Shown here in pieces: positions 1-9,361 of a DNA stretch of 64,000 nt. Under the pieces are notes generated by a model that saw nothing but the letters and a program-made list of their open reading frames with translations, searched no databases and was not told where the DNA came from. How positions within the stretch are numbered: position 1 is the stretch's first letter; the number at the start of each line of letters is the position of its first letter. The stretch is from Bacteriovoracaceae bacterium (GTDB taxonomy: Bacteria; Bdellovibrionota; Bacteriovoracia; Bacteriovoracales; Bacteriovoracaceae). Position numbers and translations under genes: made by a program. The stretch covers positions 1-64,000 of the forward strand of contig JAHDBN010000008.1 of the NCBI GenBank assembly GCA_020630335.1, written 5' to 3'.

Positions 1-347
1 AGATCAATGATTACGAAATGTTAGAGTGAAGTTCCACTACTAAGCGAGGATATTCCTTAAAAAATAAAAAAATGTACACGAGATCTTCCTAGCTTAAAAA
101 TACAAAATTGTGCTATTTATGATCATAGCGACATGCAGTAAAAGTGCCTCTCAGTCCCTAGGGATTGTTGAACATAAAAAATTTAACTAAGCCAAAGTTA
201 AGCCAAACTAAGCCAATCGCTAGAAACTCCCTGAAATTTTCAGAAATAATAAAAACGAGATGCGCTCTAATCTCAAAACAACGTTAGTTAATAAAATTAG
301 ATAGTTAGTAAATGTTTAGCTTCAAATAAAAATGAATCGAAATCAAA
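1..347. other. intergenic region downstream of tRNA-Leu
   Basis: No convincing protein gene is visible in these 347 bases. The sequence is very AT-rich. A short direct repetition of TAAGCCAA occurs three times between about 188 and 217. A small hairpin near 251-274 probably ends the tRNA transcript. Nothing else stands out. Confidence 0.6.
251..274 (-). terminator. probable terminator of tRNA-Leu
   Basis: On the minus strand GAGAT (274-270) pairs with ATCTC (261-257) around an 8-base loop, and a T5 tract follows at 255-251. It lies about 75 bases downstream of the tRNA 3' end in the right orientation. The stem is only 5 bp, so this is a moderate call. Confidence 0.4.
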
Positions 348-432
348 TGGTGCTGGCGAGAGGACTTGAACCTCCACGCATTGCTGCATACGCCCCTCAA
401 GCGTACGTGTCTACCGATTCCACCACGCCAGC
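348..432 (-). tRNA. tRNA-Leu (anticodon GAG)
   Basis: A complete class II tRNA reads on the minus strand. The acceptor arm GCTGGCG (432-426) pairs with CGCCAGC (358-352), with A as discriminator at 351 and an encoded CCA at 350-348. The D arm has the leucine-type GTGG...GGTAGACAC. The anticodon stem TACGC/GCGTA closes the loop TTGAGGG, giving anticodon GAG, which reads CUC and CUU. A long variable arm and a T arm with GGTTCAAGTCC follow. All arms close, so identity is clear. Confidence 0.95.
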
Positions 433-474
433 ATAAATTTATAGTATATCTAAATTTTGAAAACGTCTAAGTAA

Positions 475-2163
475 TTACAAGGTCTTCAAAAACTCTATTA
501 GATCCATCTTTTCAGACTTACTCATATATTCTTTTCCATTTGCATCTAAAAATATTTTTTTATCATGCCCTGTATTTCTCATGCCAATTCTACTTGTATC
601 ATAAAAATATTTTTTTTCTTTTTTAATAAACTCTGGAACCTTATCTCCTACTGGATATCCATTACACTCTTTATCAAAATCTCTATCCTTATTTTCAGCA
701 GGCATTGACCAATATACTTTGGGCCTCTTAGAACTCTCGGTTAATAAAGCACACAAAGAAGGCACAGAATTATTATGAAAATATGGCCATCTCGCCCAAA
801 TCCCTACTAAAGGAGGAGGGACGTATCCTTTCTGAGGAACTATTAAAACATCTTTATTTTTTTGTAATGCTAATCGATTTAAATTAGAACTAAAATATTT
901 CATCCCTTCAAACCTAGCTGGGTCAGTACCAACATTTTTCACAGGTGTTTTTTTATGATAACGAACTTCTTTTGTTTCAATAAGCTCTCGCTTACTCATG
1001 GTAGCATCATTTAAAGACCAATTTTTAATATATTGCCCATGGCATTTTTGACAACGATATTTAAAATGTTTCTCTCCTCTCATTGCAGCTTGAAGATTAA
1101 TATCTTTCTCATCAAAGAAATCTAAATACTTTGGAGGCTTAGTTGCGAAAACGGCAGTTGTTAACTCCTCAACTTTTTTAGAGTTTTTATCAATCCAAGA
1201 TTCCAGCTCTTTTAAATCTGCTCCCCTGCCAACTTCATTCCAGATAAAATTTGTGTAAACAGGGTTTCCACTCACGACCGATCCATCTGATAACCAACGA
1301 GTTTTATATTTTAGATTCCACCATACCGCAGGTTTACTATCAGCAGGCTTTTTTTCAAGAGCATGCTTTTCTTGCCTTCTTTGTTTAATTTTAGAAGCAT
1401 ACTCATCCTTGGCTCTATAATGTAAACTCACTCCAACTTGAGCAAGCGAAGTATCAAGGCCAAGAGTTAAAGGTTGCATTGCTCTAGACCAGTACAAAGC
1501 ATCCATTGTCTCGTTCATCATTTTTATTTCACCATCATTTAAGCCTAGGAAAAATTTTGCAGCGACTGGATTCCAAGCTTTCCTTGCTTTTCTAGCATCT
1601 ATGAATAATTGATTTCCTTTGGGGAACCTTGCCGTTAAGCCTAAAATTTTTTTTCCAAATAAATTTCCAGAATGACAACTAGCACACCCAAAAGTTAAAC
1701 CTTCTACTCCATGACGTTTAATTAGAGATCCACCCATTGGCAATCCTCTTACTTTTTCTTCCGGGTAAGGAATATTGGAATAATTATCACTTTGTTTCTC
1801 CGGGTATTCATTATGCCCTGCACTTTTAAAAAATTGTTTTTTACTTTTATAACCGCTTGAAATTTTTAATAACCTATAAATAAACTTTCTAGCTTTATTA
1901 TTCACAGGCCTTTCATCAAAGGCTTTTTCAAAAGTACTATAAGAAAATAATAAAGGTGTGTTATCTATTGGATATTTTAGTGTATGATATTTACCTTGAA
2001 GTACATAATCTTGAAACTCGCTATCATCTAATTTATACGGATTTGCTCTATTTTCTAAGGCCCATTTACCATTATGCTTGAATTCAAAATTAGCACTCCA
2101 CTGAGAATCAACACTAGAAAATGCGAATAAAGAAAAAAGAGATAATAAAAAAATAAGTTTCAT
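475..2163 (-). CDS. exported di-heme c-type cytochrome, RoxA-like
   Basis: The 562-residue protein has a signal peptide (about residues 1-20) and two heme-binding CxxCH motifs, CASCH at 160-164 and CQKCH at 371-375. A C-terminal stretch around 448-475 reads PPPLVGIWARWPYFHNNSVP. In di-heme cytochrome c peroxidase and rubber-oxygenase (RoxA/RoxB) type proteins the equivalent stretch is PLxGIWAxxPYLHNGSVPTL. The length, two hemes and this motif fit a periplasmic or secreted RoxA-like oxidoreductase. The substrate cannot be told from sequence; polyisoprene cleavage is only one possibility. The gene lies 61 bp downstream of the papain-like gene. No strong Shine-Dalgarno site is seen before the ATG. 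Confidence 0.75.
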   Translation of the reverse strand: MKLIFLLSLFSLFAFSSVDSQWSANFEFKHNGKWALENRANPYKLDDSEFQDYVLQGKYHTLKYPIDNTPLLFSYSTFEKAFDERPVNNKARKFIYRLLKISSGYKSKKQFFKSAGHNEYPEKQSDNYSNIPYPEEKVRGLPMGGSLIKRHGVEGLTFGCASCHSGNLFGKKILGLTARFPKGNQLFIDARKARKAWNPVAAKFFLGLNDGEIKMMNETMDALYWSRAMQPLTLGLDTSLAQVGVSLHYRAKDEYASKIKQRRQEKHALEKKPADSKPAVWWNLKYKTRWLSDGSVVSGNPVYTNFIWNEVGRGADLKELESWIDKNSKKVEELTTAVFATKPPKYLDFFDEKDINLQAAMRGEKHFKYRCQKCHGQYIKNWSLNDATMSKRELIETKEVRYHKKTPVKNVGTDPARFEGMKYFSSNLNRLALQKNKDVLIVPQKGYVPPPLVGIWARWPYFHNNSVPSLCALLTESSKRPKVYWSMPAENKDRDFDKECNGYPVGDKVPEFIKKEKKYFYDTSRIGMRNTGHDKKIFLDANGKEYMSKSEKMDLIEFLKTL

Positions 2164-2224
2164 TTGATAATAAGATCAAAGATAAGAATTTCTGTCTAGA
2201 AATGTAATTATTTAGAAGTGCTTT

Positions 2225-3625
2225 TTAAATTAAAGGCCTATAGGTCTTAATATAATTTATTTGCTCTAGATGATCATTTAAAAGGTTCTCATCACAAATC
2301 CAAAATCTAGAAAAATCCATTCCGAAATTTTCATCAATTTCATAGGGATAAATTCCTCTTTTTTCATATCCAGGCAGCCAAACTTTTTTATTTCCTGAGT
2401 AACCATTTTTTCCCCAAGAATTTTGTACAAGTAAGCATTTCTTTTTTTCTTCCTTACACTCAGCAACTCCAACTGCTAGCATTGCATGCTTGCCTTCTAA
2501 ATCATTAGTAATAATATCTTTAATAGGCTCAAAAATTTTCATATTAAAACCCAAAGAAACAGGCCTTCTCGCATTGGCCATATCATGCGCTAGTGCATTT
2601 TCAAAAAAGCCCCAAGAGGTTTTGCAATGAACCCCATCATTACATATTTTCTCTTTTGCATCTTCAAAACATTTATTTATTTTTTCAGGAAGAGAGTACT
2701 TCTTTTCACATTCTTCATTAGCTTCAGTAAACTTTTCAGAGTTAATGTATTTCTTCTTTCCATTAATCTTTACTATTTTTACTTTTTTACTCTCGAAATT
2801 CTCTAATATTTTTTCTTTGCTTAAATTAGAATTACAGTTCAGAGGAATTTCAACTAAAGAATCTAGCAAATCAAAAAAGTTTGCTTTGACATCAAACACT
2901 TCTTCAATACTTGATATTAACTTTGAAACTTCACCTTGATGACAATCTATGGACTTAAAGTCATTCATATGTGTATAAATGAATGGGAAACGCCTAGTAA
3001 TCAAGCAAGCAAGGTATTGATTGGAATCTTCATTATATTGTTCGCTACATTTTCTTTCAAAAACATCAGGAATCATCTCACTTGCATACAAACTAGGATA
3101 TTCTTTAATGGTCTTTTCCACGCTTTTATTGTTTTTAAAATAAAAGTTAATAATTTGTATCGGCTCAAAGTATAAATCTGGCTCATCATGATCACTTAGG
3201 AGTTCAACCGAATTAAAACACAACCCTCTTTTCTTCTCTTTAAAATTTTTCTCTTCTATTTTTTGAATATTAGAAAAACTATTTTCAAAATAATTACCGT
3301 CTTTTAAAAGTTGATCTATCTCTTCAATGCGACATGTTTTATGATCACATTGTTTTGATAAGTATTGTAAATACTCATAAGTAAGTATCTCATCAGATTC
3401 TTGGTACTTTCTTCTAACTAAATAATTTAATTCTGAACTTAAAGACGCAAACAAACACGCACCATAGTTTTTTTGATCATGAATAATTTCTAAAGGTTCT
3501 TTAACTCTCTTATCAACTTCAGGCGAGTCGATGAGAGTTGTTTTTTTACATGCCTCTAAGGGATGCTTAATACCTGAAAAGGCATTAAAAGAAACAAAAG
3601 TAAAAATGAGGAACAGTTTATACAC
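2225..3625 (-). CDS. exported papain-like (C1 family) cysteine protease
   Basis: The 466-residue protein starts with a signal peptide (about 1-18). The papain signature is present: Q51 followed six residues later by C57 in QKNYGACLFAS (oxyanion Gln and nucleophile), H380 in GKHAMLAVGV, and N402 in VQNSWGKNGYSG. This is the C1A order Gln, Cys, His, Asn. A cysteine-rich insert of about 300 residues separates Cys and His, longer than in classical papain. It is probably secreted and proteolytic. The start is GTG with no Shine-Dalgarno site; TAAAAT lies at -12 to -7, so the mRNA may be leaderless. It starts 23 bp downstream of the prepilin peptidase gene. Confidence 0.8.
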   Translation of the reverse strand: MYKLFLIFTFVSFNAFSGIKHPLEACKKTTLIDSPEVDKRVKEPLEIIHDQKNYGACLFASLSSELNYLVRRKYQESDEILTYEYLQYLSKQCDHKTCRIEEIDQLLKDGNYFENSFSNIQKIEEKNFKEKKRGLCFNSVELLSDHDEPDLYFEPIQIINFYFKNNKSVEKTIKEYPSLYASEMIPDVFERKCSEQYNEDSNQYLACLITRRFPFIYTHMNDFKSIDCHQGEVSKLISSIEEVFDVKANFFDLLDSLVEIPLNCNSNLSKEKILENFESKKVKIVKINGKKKYINSEKFTEANEECEKKYSLPEKINKCFEDAKEKICNDGVHCKTSWGFFENALAHDMANARRPVSLGFNMKIFEPIKDIITNDLEGKHAMLAVGVAECKEEKKKCLLVQNSWGKNGYSGNKKVWLPGYEKRGIYPYEIDENFGMDFSRFWICDENLLNDHLEQINYIKTYRPLI

Positions 3626-3648
3626 TCATTAATTTTAAAAGAAATCTC

Positions 3649-4152
3649 TTAAAAAAACAGGTGATGCCCCATCCATGCCCATGACATCATAATTACTGGA
3701 GCATAAGGAAATTTGGTTCCTAGGCATTCTTTGAGTCCATCTGCTTGCCCCACTTTGGCATAGGCCACAATTTTTTCATGATTCTGGATTACTTGAGTCA
3801 AGATACTGAATCCACCGATGATGACTGTTGAATATAATAGCACCATAAATAAAGAGTCATGCCATACTAAAGGCGTTACGAGAAATAGTGAGAATAAATA
3901 TTTAGAATCTCCTGGTCCCATAATTTTTAAGAAAAATCCAACCAAGCCTACAAATAAGAATGTTAAGCTATAAAAGAAGGTTTTTGCTGTGAATTGATAA
4001 TGTTCTGGTGCAATAAATAAAAGTGCAACGAACAATCCTAAATTCAGAAACAACCATTGATTAGAAATTTTTCTGTGTTTTACGTCATTGATTGTCACCG
4101 CAAAAATTTGTACAAATAAAAATGCGTAAACACTTAATAATATTCCAGACAT
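3649..4152 (-). CDS. type IV prepilin peptidase, A24/CpaA-TadV type
   Basis: This 167-residue integral membrane protein has about five hydrophobic segments. Both catalytic aspartates of the A24 aspartic prepilin peptidases are visible: D23 in NDVKHRKISN and D82 in the GxGD motif (GPGDSK, 79-84). It lacks the N-terminal methylation domain of PilD, as is usual for the short CpaA/TadV form. It lies 17 bp downstream of the Flp pilin gene in the same direction, so it probably processes that pilin at the inner membrane. The rest of the Tad apparatus is not in this window. Confidence 0.85.
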   Translation of the reverse strand: MSGILLSVYAFLFVQIFAVTINDVKHRKISNQWLFLNLGLFVALLFIAPEHYQFTAKTFFYSLTFLFVGLVGFFLKIMGPGDSKYLFSLFLVTPLVWHDSLFMVLLYSTVIIGGFSILTQVIQNHEKIVAYAKVGQADGLKECLGTKFPYAPVIMMSWAWMGHHLFF

Positions 4153-4169
4153 TGAATACTCCTAAAATA

Positions 4170-4364
4170 TTATTGAATCTTGTTCGCAAAATCTGTGATC
4201 TTTCCAAAAACATTAGAAATAACTTTTCCAAGTTCTGTCTCAACTGATCCTTTAATCTTGAAGATAACCATCGCAGCAACTGCTAAAAGTAATACATACT
4301 CAACTGCTGTTTGACCTTCTTCGTCTTTTGCATAATTTTTAAAAAATTTAATTATCCCTTTCAT
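4170..4364 (-). CDS. Flp/Fap-type pilin subunit
   Basis: This 64-residue prepilin has a basic leader ending in EEG (residues 15-17), then QTAVEYVLLLAVAAMVI, with Glu at mature position +5 followed by Tyr. That is the Flp class hallmark. Cleavage after G17 would leave a 47-residue pilin. I chose the ATG at 4364 because GGAGG lies 8 bases upstream. An upstream in-frame ATG at 4382 overlaps that ribosome site and is rejected. The adjacent prepilin peptidase fits as its processing enzyme. It likely polymerises into a Tad-type pilus. Confidence 0.88.
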   Translation of the reverse strand: MKGIIKFFKNYAKDEEGQTAVEYVLLLAVAAMVIFKIKGSVETELGKVISNVFGKITDFANKIQ

Positions 4365-4560
4365 TTTGTTCTCCTCCCTCAATAAAAGTTCTTGCTAATA
4401 ATATTTTAAGTCAAAACATGCTTATTTCTCTTGTTCACTTACAAGAAAAATCGCTAAAAATAAGATAAGTGCTTGAAATAATTAGAATCACCTCTTGTTT
4501 TTTTGAAGAAGAATAAAAACCTGAGTCGAGAGAACAAGCAAAAAAAGTAGGCAATTTTCA

Positions 4561-4588
4561 TTGAACATCATTTAGCTCTCTGTATACA
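4561..4588 (+). promoter_or_regulatory. candidate sigma-70-type promoter for sdhCAB
   Basis: TTGAAC (4561-4566), a 16-base spacer and TATACA (4583-4588) lie 61 bases before the sdhC start. A second possible pair, TTGAGC at about 4595 and TACTAA at about 4618, overlaps downstream. Neither is proven. Confidence 0.4.
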
Positions 4589-4649
4589 TAAACCTTGAGC
4601 TCAATTAGAATAAGAGATACTAAACACTTAAAATTATTAGGATTTTTTT

Positions 4650-5345
4650 ATGGCAAGCAATACCTGCTCAACTGGGATCTGTGGTTATCTTTGTTCATCT
4701 ATTGGGAAAAAGCAACTTATGGGAGTTACTGCTTTTTTACTTATTGGTTTTCTTAAGACTCACCTTTTAGGAAATTTGTTAATTTTAGGAGGAAGAGATC
4801 TATTTAATGATTATGCTCATAAACTTATTTCACTAGGAAACATCTTAATTGTAGCTGAAGTCATTTTACTTGCAATTTTTCTTATTCATCTCTTTTTGGC
4901 CATTGCTTTAGTTTGGCAAAATAAAAAAGCAAGGCCTGTTAAATATCATTCAAAGAAAAGAACTGGCAGGGGTGCAACTTTTGCTTCTGATACTATGCCC
5001 TACACTGGTGTTGTAATACTTGTTTTCATTGTTCTTCATCTTCTAAATTTTAAATACGGAACTTATTATGAGTACGAACTAAATGGAGTGATTGTTAGAG
5101 ATCTTTATCAAACAGTTATAGAGTATTTCTCAAATCCTCTATATACAGCTTGGTATGTTATAGCGATGATTGTCATGGGAATACATTTATCTCACGGAGT
5201 ACAGTCAGCATTTCAATCGGTTGGATTTAGGCACGCACGCTACACCCCTATTATTAAAAAAATTGGTTGTGCATTAAGTGCTGGACTGACTATCGGTTTT
5301 TCCGCCCTCTCTATATATGGGTATTACATTTCAACAATAAATTAA
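4650..5345 (+). CDS. sdhC: succinate dehydrogenase cytochrome b558 subunit
   Basis: The 231-residue protein has five membrane spans, the single-anchor architecture of the B. subtilis-type (type B, di-heme b558) succinate:quinone oxidoreductases. A heme-ligand type motif HLLGNL begins at H38, and further histidines lie in the later spans (for example in VLHLLN and GIHLSHGVQSAF). It anchors SdhA and SdhB to the inner membrane and passes electrons to quinone. The N-terminus is unusually Cys-rich (C6, C11, C15). AGGA lies 7 bases before the ATG. First gene of sdhCAB, 12 bp before sdhA. Confidence 0.93.
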   Translation: MASNTCSTGICGYLCSSIGKKQLMGVTAFLLIGFLKTHLLGNLLILGGRDLFNDYAHKLISLGNILIVAEVILLAIFLIHLFLAIALVWQNKKARPVKYHSKKRTGRGATFASDTMPYTGVVILVFIVLHLLNFKYGTYYEYELNGVIVRDLYQTVIEYFSNPLYTAWYVIAMIVMGIHLSHGVQSAFQSVGFRHARYTPIIKKIGCALSAGLTIGFSALSIYGYYISTIN

Positions 5346-5357
5346 GGATAAATATAT

Positions 5358-7277
5358 ATGAGTAAATTAGATTCAAAAGTTCCAAGCGGTAAACTTCAAG
5401 ATAAATGGGAGCAGTATAAGTTTGATATGAAACTTATCAACCCTGCAAACAAAAGAAAGTTCAACGTTATTGTTGTTGGTACAGGTCTAGCTGGAGCAAG
5501 TGCCGCCAGTACGATGGCAGAGCTTGGTTATAATGTTCAAAGTTTTTGTATTCAAGACTCTCCAAGAAGAGCTCACTCAATTGCAGCTCAAGGTGGAATT
5601 AATGCAGCAAAAAATTATCCAAATGATGGTGATAGTGTTTGGAGATTATTTTACGACACTATTAAGGGTGGAGATTATAGATCAAGAGAAGCAAACGTTT
5701 ATAGGCTAGCTCAAGTTGCTAATAATATTATTGATCAATGTGTAGCTCAAGGTGTCCCTTTTGCTAGAGAGTATGGTGGATATCTTGCAAATAGATCTTT
5801 TGGTGGAGCTCAAGTTTCTAGAACTTTTTATGCCAGAGGACAGACTGGGCAGCAATTACTTTTAGGTGCTTACTCATCAATGATGAGAATGGTTGCAGCT
5901 GGAAAGATTAAACTCTATACAAGAAGAGAAATGACTGAGCTTGTAGTCATTAATGGACAAGCAAGAGGAATAGTCGTTAGAAATATTTTAACTGGTGAGT
6001 TAGAAACTTATCACGCTGATGCTGTTATCCTAGCAACTGGTGGGTACGGAAATACGTATTACTTATCTACCAATGCTATGGCATCAAATTCTTCAGGAGC
6101 ATGGCAGGCCTATAAGAAAGGGGCAATGTTTGCGAATGCATGTTTCACTCAAATCCACCCTACTTGTATTCCTGTTCATGGGGATAATCAATCAAAGCTA
6201 ACACTCATGAGTGAGTCTCTTAGAAATGATGGACGAGTTTGGGTTCCCAAAAAACAAGGTGATACGAGAAAACCAAATGATATCCCTGAATCAGAAAGAG
6301 ATTATTATTTAGAAAGAATTTATCCTAGCTTTGGAAACTTAGTTCCAAGAGATGTTGCTAGTAGGAATGCAAAGACACAAGTTGATGCCGGACGTGGTGT
6401 AGGCTCGACTGGTGTTGCTGTTTATCTTGATTTTGCTGATGCAATCAAGCGTGATGGTGAAGATACAATTAGAGGAAGGTATGGAAACTTATTTGAAATG
6501 TATCAAAGAATTACAGACGAATCACCTTATAATACTCCAATGAGAATTTACCCTGCCGTTCACTACACGATGGGTGGGCTTTGGGTTGACTACAATTTGA
6601 TGAGTACAATTCCAGGCTTACATGTTCTTGGTGAAGCAAACTTTTCAGATCACGGAGCCAATAGATTAGGTGCAAGTGCTTTGATGCAAGGCCTTGCTGA
6701 TGGCTACTTTGTCATTCCTTATACTATTGGGAACTATTTTGCTTCTAATATGATTGATCAAAGTATTACAACTGATCACCCTGCTTATAAAGATGCTCTT
6801 CAAAATACTAAAAATAGATTAACAGGTCTTTTAAATACTAAAGGTTCTCAGTCAGTAGAATCTATTCACAAAAAGCTTGGAAAACTAATGTGGGAACATG
6901 TAGGAATGAGCAGAAATGCTGCAAGCTTAGAGGAAGGGATTAAGAAAATTCAAAGCCTAAGAGAAGAGTTTCAACAAGATGTGAATGTGCCTGGATCTGA
7001 TAAAGGTGTAAATACTGAATTAGAAAAAGCGATTAGAGTTTCTGATTTTTTAGAAATTGGTGAGTTGATGGCACGAGATGCTCTTACTAGAAATGAATCT
7101 TGTGGTGGACACTTTAGAGATGAATATCAGACTGAAGAAAATGAAGCGAAACGTGATGACGAGAATTTTACCCACGTTGCAGCTTGGGAATACACTGGAG
7201 ATAATAAAGAACCAGTAAGAAATGTTGAAAACCTTGAGTTTGAAAACGTAAAACTAACAACAAGAAGCTATAAGTAA
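5358..7277 (+). CDS. sdhA: succinate dehydrogenase/fumarate reductase flavoprotein subunit
   Basis: The 639-residue protein carries the N-terminal FAD-binding [10 protein letters not shown] (41-50) and the covalent flavin site [14 protein letters not shown] with H73. Substrate-site segments include [11 protein letters not shown], the active-site region [17 protein letters not shown] and the C-terminal FAD segment [14 protein letters not shown]. It oxidises succinate to fumarate (or the reverse) on the cytoplasmic face. The length fits the type B family that pairs with a five-helix SdhC. It sits between sdhC and sdhB with 9-12 bp gaps, so it is co-transcribed. Confidence 0.97.
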   Translation: MSKLDSKVPSGKLQDKWEQYKFDMKLINPANKRKFNVIVVGTGLAGASAASTMAELGYNVQSFCIQDSPRRAHSIAAQGGINAAKNYPNDGDSVWRLFYDTIKGGDYRSREANVYRLAQVANNIIDQCVAQGVPFAREYGGYLANRSFGGAQVSRTFYARGQTGQQLLLGAYSSMMRMVAAGKIKLYTRREMTELVVINGQARGIVVRNILTGELETYHADAVILATGGYGNTYYLSTNAMASNSSGAWQAYKKGAMFANACFTQIHPTCIPVHGDNQSKLTLMSESLRNDGRVWVPKKQGDTRKPNDIPESERDYYLERIYPSFGNLVPRDVASRNAKTQVDAGRGVGSTGVAVYLDFADAIKRDGEDTIRGRYGNLFEMYQRITDESPYNTPMRIYPAVHYTMGGLWVDYNLMSTIPGLHVLGEANFSDHGANRLGASALMQGLADGYFVIPYTIGNYFASNMIDQSITTDHPAYKDALQNTKNRLTGLLNTKGSQSVESIHKKLGKLMWEHVGMSRNAASLEEGIKKIQSLREEFQQDVNVPGSDKGVNTELEKAIRVSDFLEIGELMARDALTRNESCGGHFRDEYQTEENEAKRDDENFTHVAAWEYTGDNKEPVRNVENLEFENVKLTTRSYK

Positions 7278-7286
7278 GGAATTCTT

Positions 7287-8045
7287 ATGAGTACAGCAAC
7301 AATGACTTTGAAATTAAAAATCTGGCGACAAGCGGATAATACCTCAAAAGGGTCAATGAAAGAATATGATCTTCCAGGAGTCAGTCCAGATATGAGTTTT
7401 CTTGAGATGTTAGATCTTCTCAATGAAAATCTTGTTAACTCAGGAAATGATCCAGTCGCTTTTGATCATGATTGCCGGGAAGGAATTTGTGGGATGTGCT
7501 CACTTATGATTAATGGTGAAGCTCATGGCCCTCAAAAACTAACGACTACCTGCCAGCTTCATATGAGAAGTTTTAAAGATGGAGATACTGTAGTGATTGA
7601 GCCTTTTAGAGCAAAGGCCTTTCCAGTGCATAAAGATTTAATGGTTGATAGATCAGCTTTTGATGAAATTATTGCAGCGGGTGGTTTTATTTCAATGAAT
7701 GCGGGTAACGCTCCTGATGGAAATGCTATTCCGATTGGAAAAGAAACTGCTGATCTTGCGATGGATGCTGCTGCTTGTATTGGATGTGGAGCTTGTGTGG
7801 CAAGTTGTGAAAACGCATCAGCAATGCTTTTTACTAGTGCAAAACTTAGTCAATTGGCCTTACTTCCTCAGGGTAAAGCAGAAGCCGCTGAAAGAGCACA
7901 AAAAATGGTTAAGAAAATGGATGAGCTTGGATTTGGGAATTGTACTAACGCAGCTGAGTGTGAGGCAAGTTGTCCTAAAGGAATTGAGCTTTCTAATATT
8001 GCTAGGATGAATAGAGAGTTTTTTAAATCTTCACTGTCTAAGTAA
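7287..8045 (+). CDS. sdhB: succinate dehydrogenase/fumarate reductase iron-sulfur subunit
   Basis: This 252-residue protein carries all cluster ligands of SdhB/FrdB. The [2Fe-2S] cysteines are C63, C68, C71 and C89 (CREGICGMC ... TTTC). The C-terminal [4Fe-4S]/[3Fe-4S] set includes [11 protein letters not shown] (C164-C174) and C219, C225, C229 ending CPKG. It relays electrons from the SdhA flavin to the SdhC hemes. Last gene of the operon; a perfect 10-bp hairpin begins one base after the stop codon. Confidence 0.97.
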   Translation: MSTATMTLKLKIWRQADNTSKGSMKEYDLPGVSPDMSFLEMLDLLNENLVNSGNDPVAFDHDCREGICGMCSLMINGEAHGPQKLTTTCQLHMRSFKDGDTVVIEPFRAKAFPVHKDLMVDRSAFDEIIAAGGFISMNAGNAPDGNAIPIGKETADLAMDAAACIGCGACVASCENASAMLFTSAKLSQLALLPQGKAEAAERAQKMVKKMDELGFGNCTNAAECEASCPKGIELSNIARMNREFFKSSLSK

Positions 8046-8072
8046 AAGCTACTTTCATCTCAAAAGTAGCTT
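8046..8072 (+). terminator. terminator after sdhB
   Basis: AAGCTACTTT (8046-8055) and AAAGTAGCTT (8063-8072) form a perfect 10-bp stem around a 7-base loop just after sdhB. The following T content is modest. It lies between convergent genes and may serve both directions. Confidence 0.6.
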
Positions 8073-8091
8073 GTACTCTTGTTTACTTCAT

Positions 8092-8763
8092 TTATTCTTT
8101 TATTAAATCGACTTTTACTGAACCGTGGTGAGAGTTAGCTTTTACTACCATTTCAGTAAACCTATCATTTAATAAAATAGTTTCATAGACCGCTTTATCC
8201 ATCTTATCAATCGTCACAACAACCCTAACTCTTTTTCCAAAATCAGATTTATTAAAATCATAAGCATAAAAATCATAATCAAATGCAAAATCAACTTTTT
8301 TAAATGTTGAAAATCTTTTTGTTTTAGGATTATACTTCTTCAAAACGACTTGAACTTTTGAATTATCATATTTAGAAACACCTGTAATTGATAATATTTT
8401 TTCATCTCCTGATATTTCACTTTTAGGATAACTCTCTATTCCTACTGTATATTGTGATTTCGCTTTTCCAAGAAGGGCGTGAACAGTTGTTTTATATCCT
8501 TTTTTTAATTTCACCTTTTTTTTAATACTCTCAAAGCTACTATATTCTAGTGTCATATTATAAGTACCAGCTTTGACATTATCGATATTAAACGTTCCAT
8601 CAATATCACTAATCGTTCCATCAATATACTCACCAGTCTTGATATCCTCTAAATAAAGAGAGGCTCCAATCAGTGCTGTCTCATCTGTAGCCTCTCCTAT
8701 AAAGCCACTTAATGATTGAGAAAAAGCAGTAAAGCTCATTAATAATAAAAATAAAAAATTCAT
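8092..8763 (-). CDS. exported protein with carboxypeptidase-regulatory-like domain
   Basis: The 223-residue protein has a signal peptide (about 1-15). Residues 18-95 look like a carboxypeptidase-regulatory-like beta-sandwich: SGFIGEATDETALIGASLYL, then GTISDIDGTFNIDNVKAGTYN. This fold is common at the start of secreted and outer-membrane proteins. The C-terminal 110 residues are not recognised. It is the last gene of the six-gene operon headed by the heme peroxidase and starts 2 bp after the interrupted lipoprotein gene. I infer a surface or adhesive role, not an enzymatic one. Confidence 0.65.
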   Translation of the reverse strand: MNFLFLLLMSFTAFSQSLSGFIGEATDETALIGASLYLEDIKTGEYIDGTISDIDGTFNIDNVKAGTYNMTLEYSSFESIKKKVKLKKGYKTTVHALLGKAKSQYTVGIESYPKSEISGDEKILSITGVSKYDNSKVQVVLKKYNPKTKRFSTFKKVDFAFDYDFYAYDFNKSDFGKRVRVVVTIDKMDKAVYETILLNDRFTEMVVKANSHHGSVKVDLIKE

Positions 8764-8765
8764 TC

Positions 8766-9353
8766 TTAATCCTTTTTGTTGTTATTTATAATCCATTTTA
8801 ATTCTATAGCAGTATTCTTAAAGGCAAAGCTTGGCTTAAAAACAGCTGAAAAGCTTTCAGAAAAACCAAAAATTCCAGGATAGCATGTAATGGCCTCTCC
8901 CCTATACCTTGCTCTAGAGTTATAATATTCTTTTGACATGCCTCTTTGACTGAATTCTTGCATTGAATTTCCAGACAAGACTTTCAAAAAACCTTTGTTT
9001 TTTACTCCGTTGTGAATCAATTCAGCTTCCCACTTATCTGAATTCAAAGCATTAGGATGATTTGAACTAATCATAACTTTAAAACAAGCTGACTTAGAAC
9101 TTAAAAGCTTTTGAATGCTTTTTTCTTTACCCTTCTTCCAAGATCTTAAATATGGTTGAGTCATAGGAATCGCATCTAAACTTGTAATATAAGGAGAATG
9201 AAAAGCATCTCCTTTTCTAATAAGATCTGCTTCTATTTCACTTTTTTTATAAACTCCATCTCCAATTAAATATTTTTTTTGAGACACTCCTAATTATTTC
9301 TGCATAGAAGCACACGAAACCAATAAAAAGCTGATCAATAATATAATTCTCAT
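8766..9353 (-). pseudogene. lipoprotein gene interrupted by an in-frame TAA stop
   Basis: An ATG at 9353 with AGG 7 bases upstream opens a frame encoding MRIILLISFLLVSCASMQK. This is a typical lipoprotein leader with lipobox LVSC (Cys14). Codon 20 is TAA (9296-9294). The same frame then stays open for 175 further codons to 8766. If translation restarted at the GTG (9287), the body (173 aa) would lack an export signal. AGGA abuts that GTG with no spacer, a poor ribosome site. The body is unrecognised. The simplest reading is a nonsense mutation (or sequencing error) in a membrane-anchored lipoprotein of the peroxidase operon. Stop-codon readthrough is possible but unsupported. Confidence 0.65.
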
Positions 9354-9361
9354 AATATTTC

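Noticed and set aside
181-220. Tandem TAAGCCAA copies as a CRISPR or regulatory iteron array
   Set aside because: Only three short imperfect copies with irregular spacing, no spacers and no neighbouring cas or replication genes.
2278-3175. Extra open frames within the papain-like protease gene, on both strands
   Set aside because: They overlap a gene with an intact catalytic triad, lack ribosome sites and show shadow-frame amino-acid composition.
8766-9287. Stand-alone 173-residue protein starting at GTG 9287
   Set aside because: AGGA touches the GTG with no spacing, and a perfect lipoprotein leader lies in frame upstream with only one stop between. An interrupted lipoprotein gene fits better.
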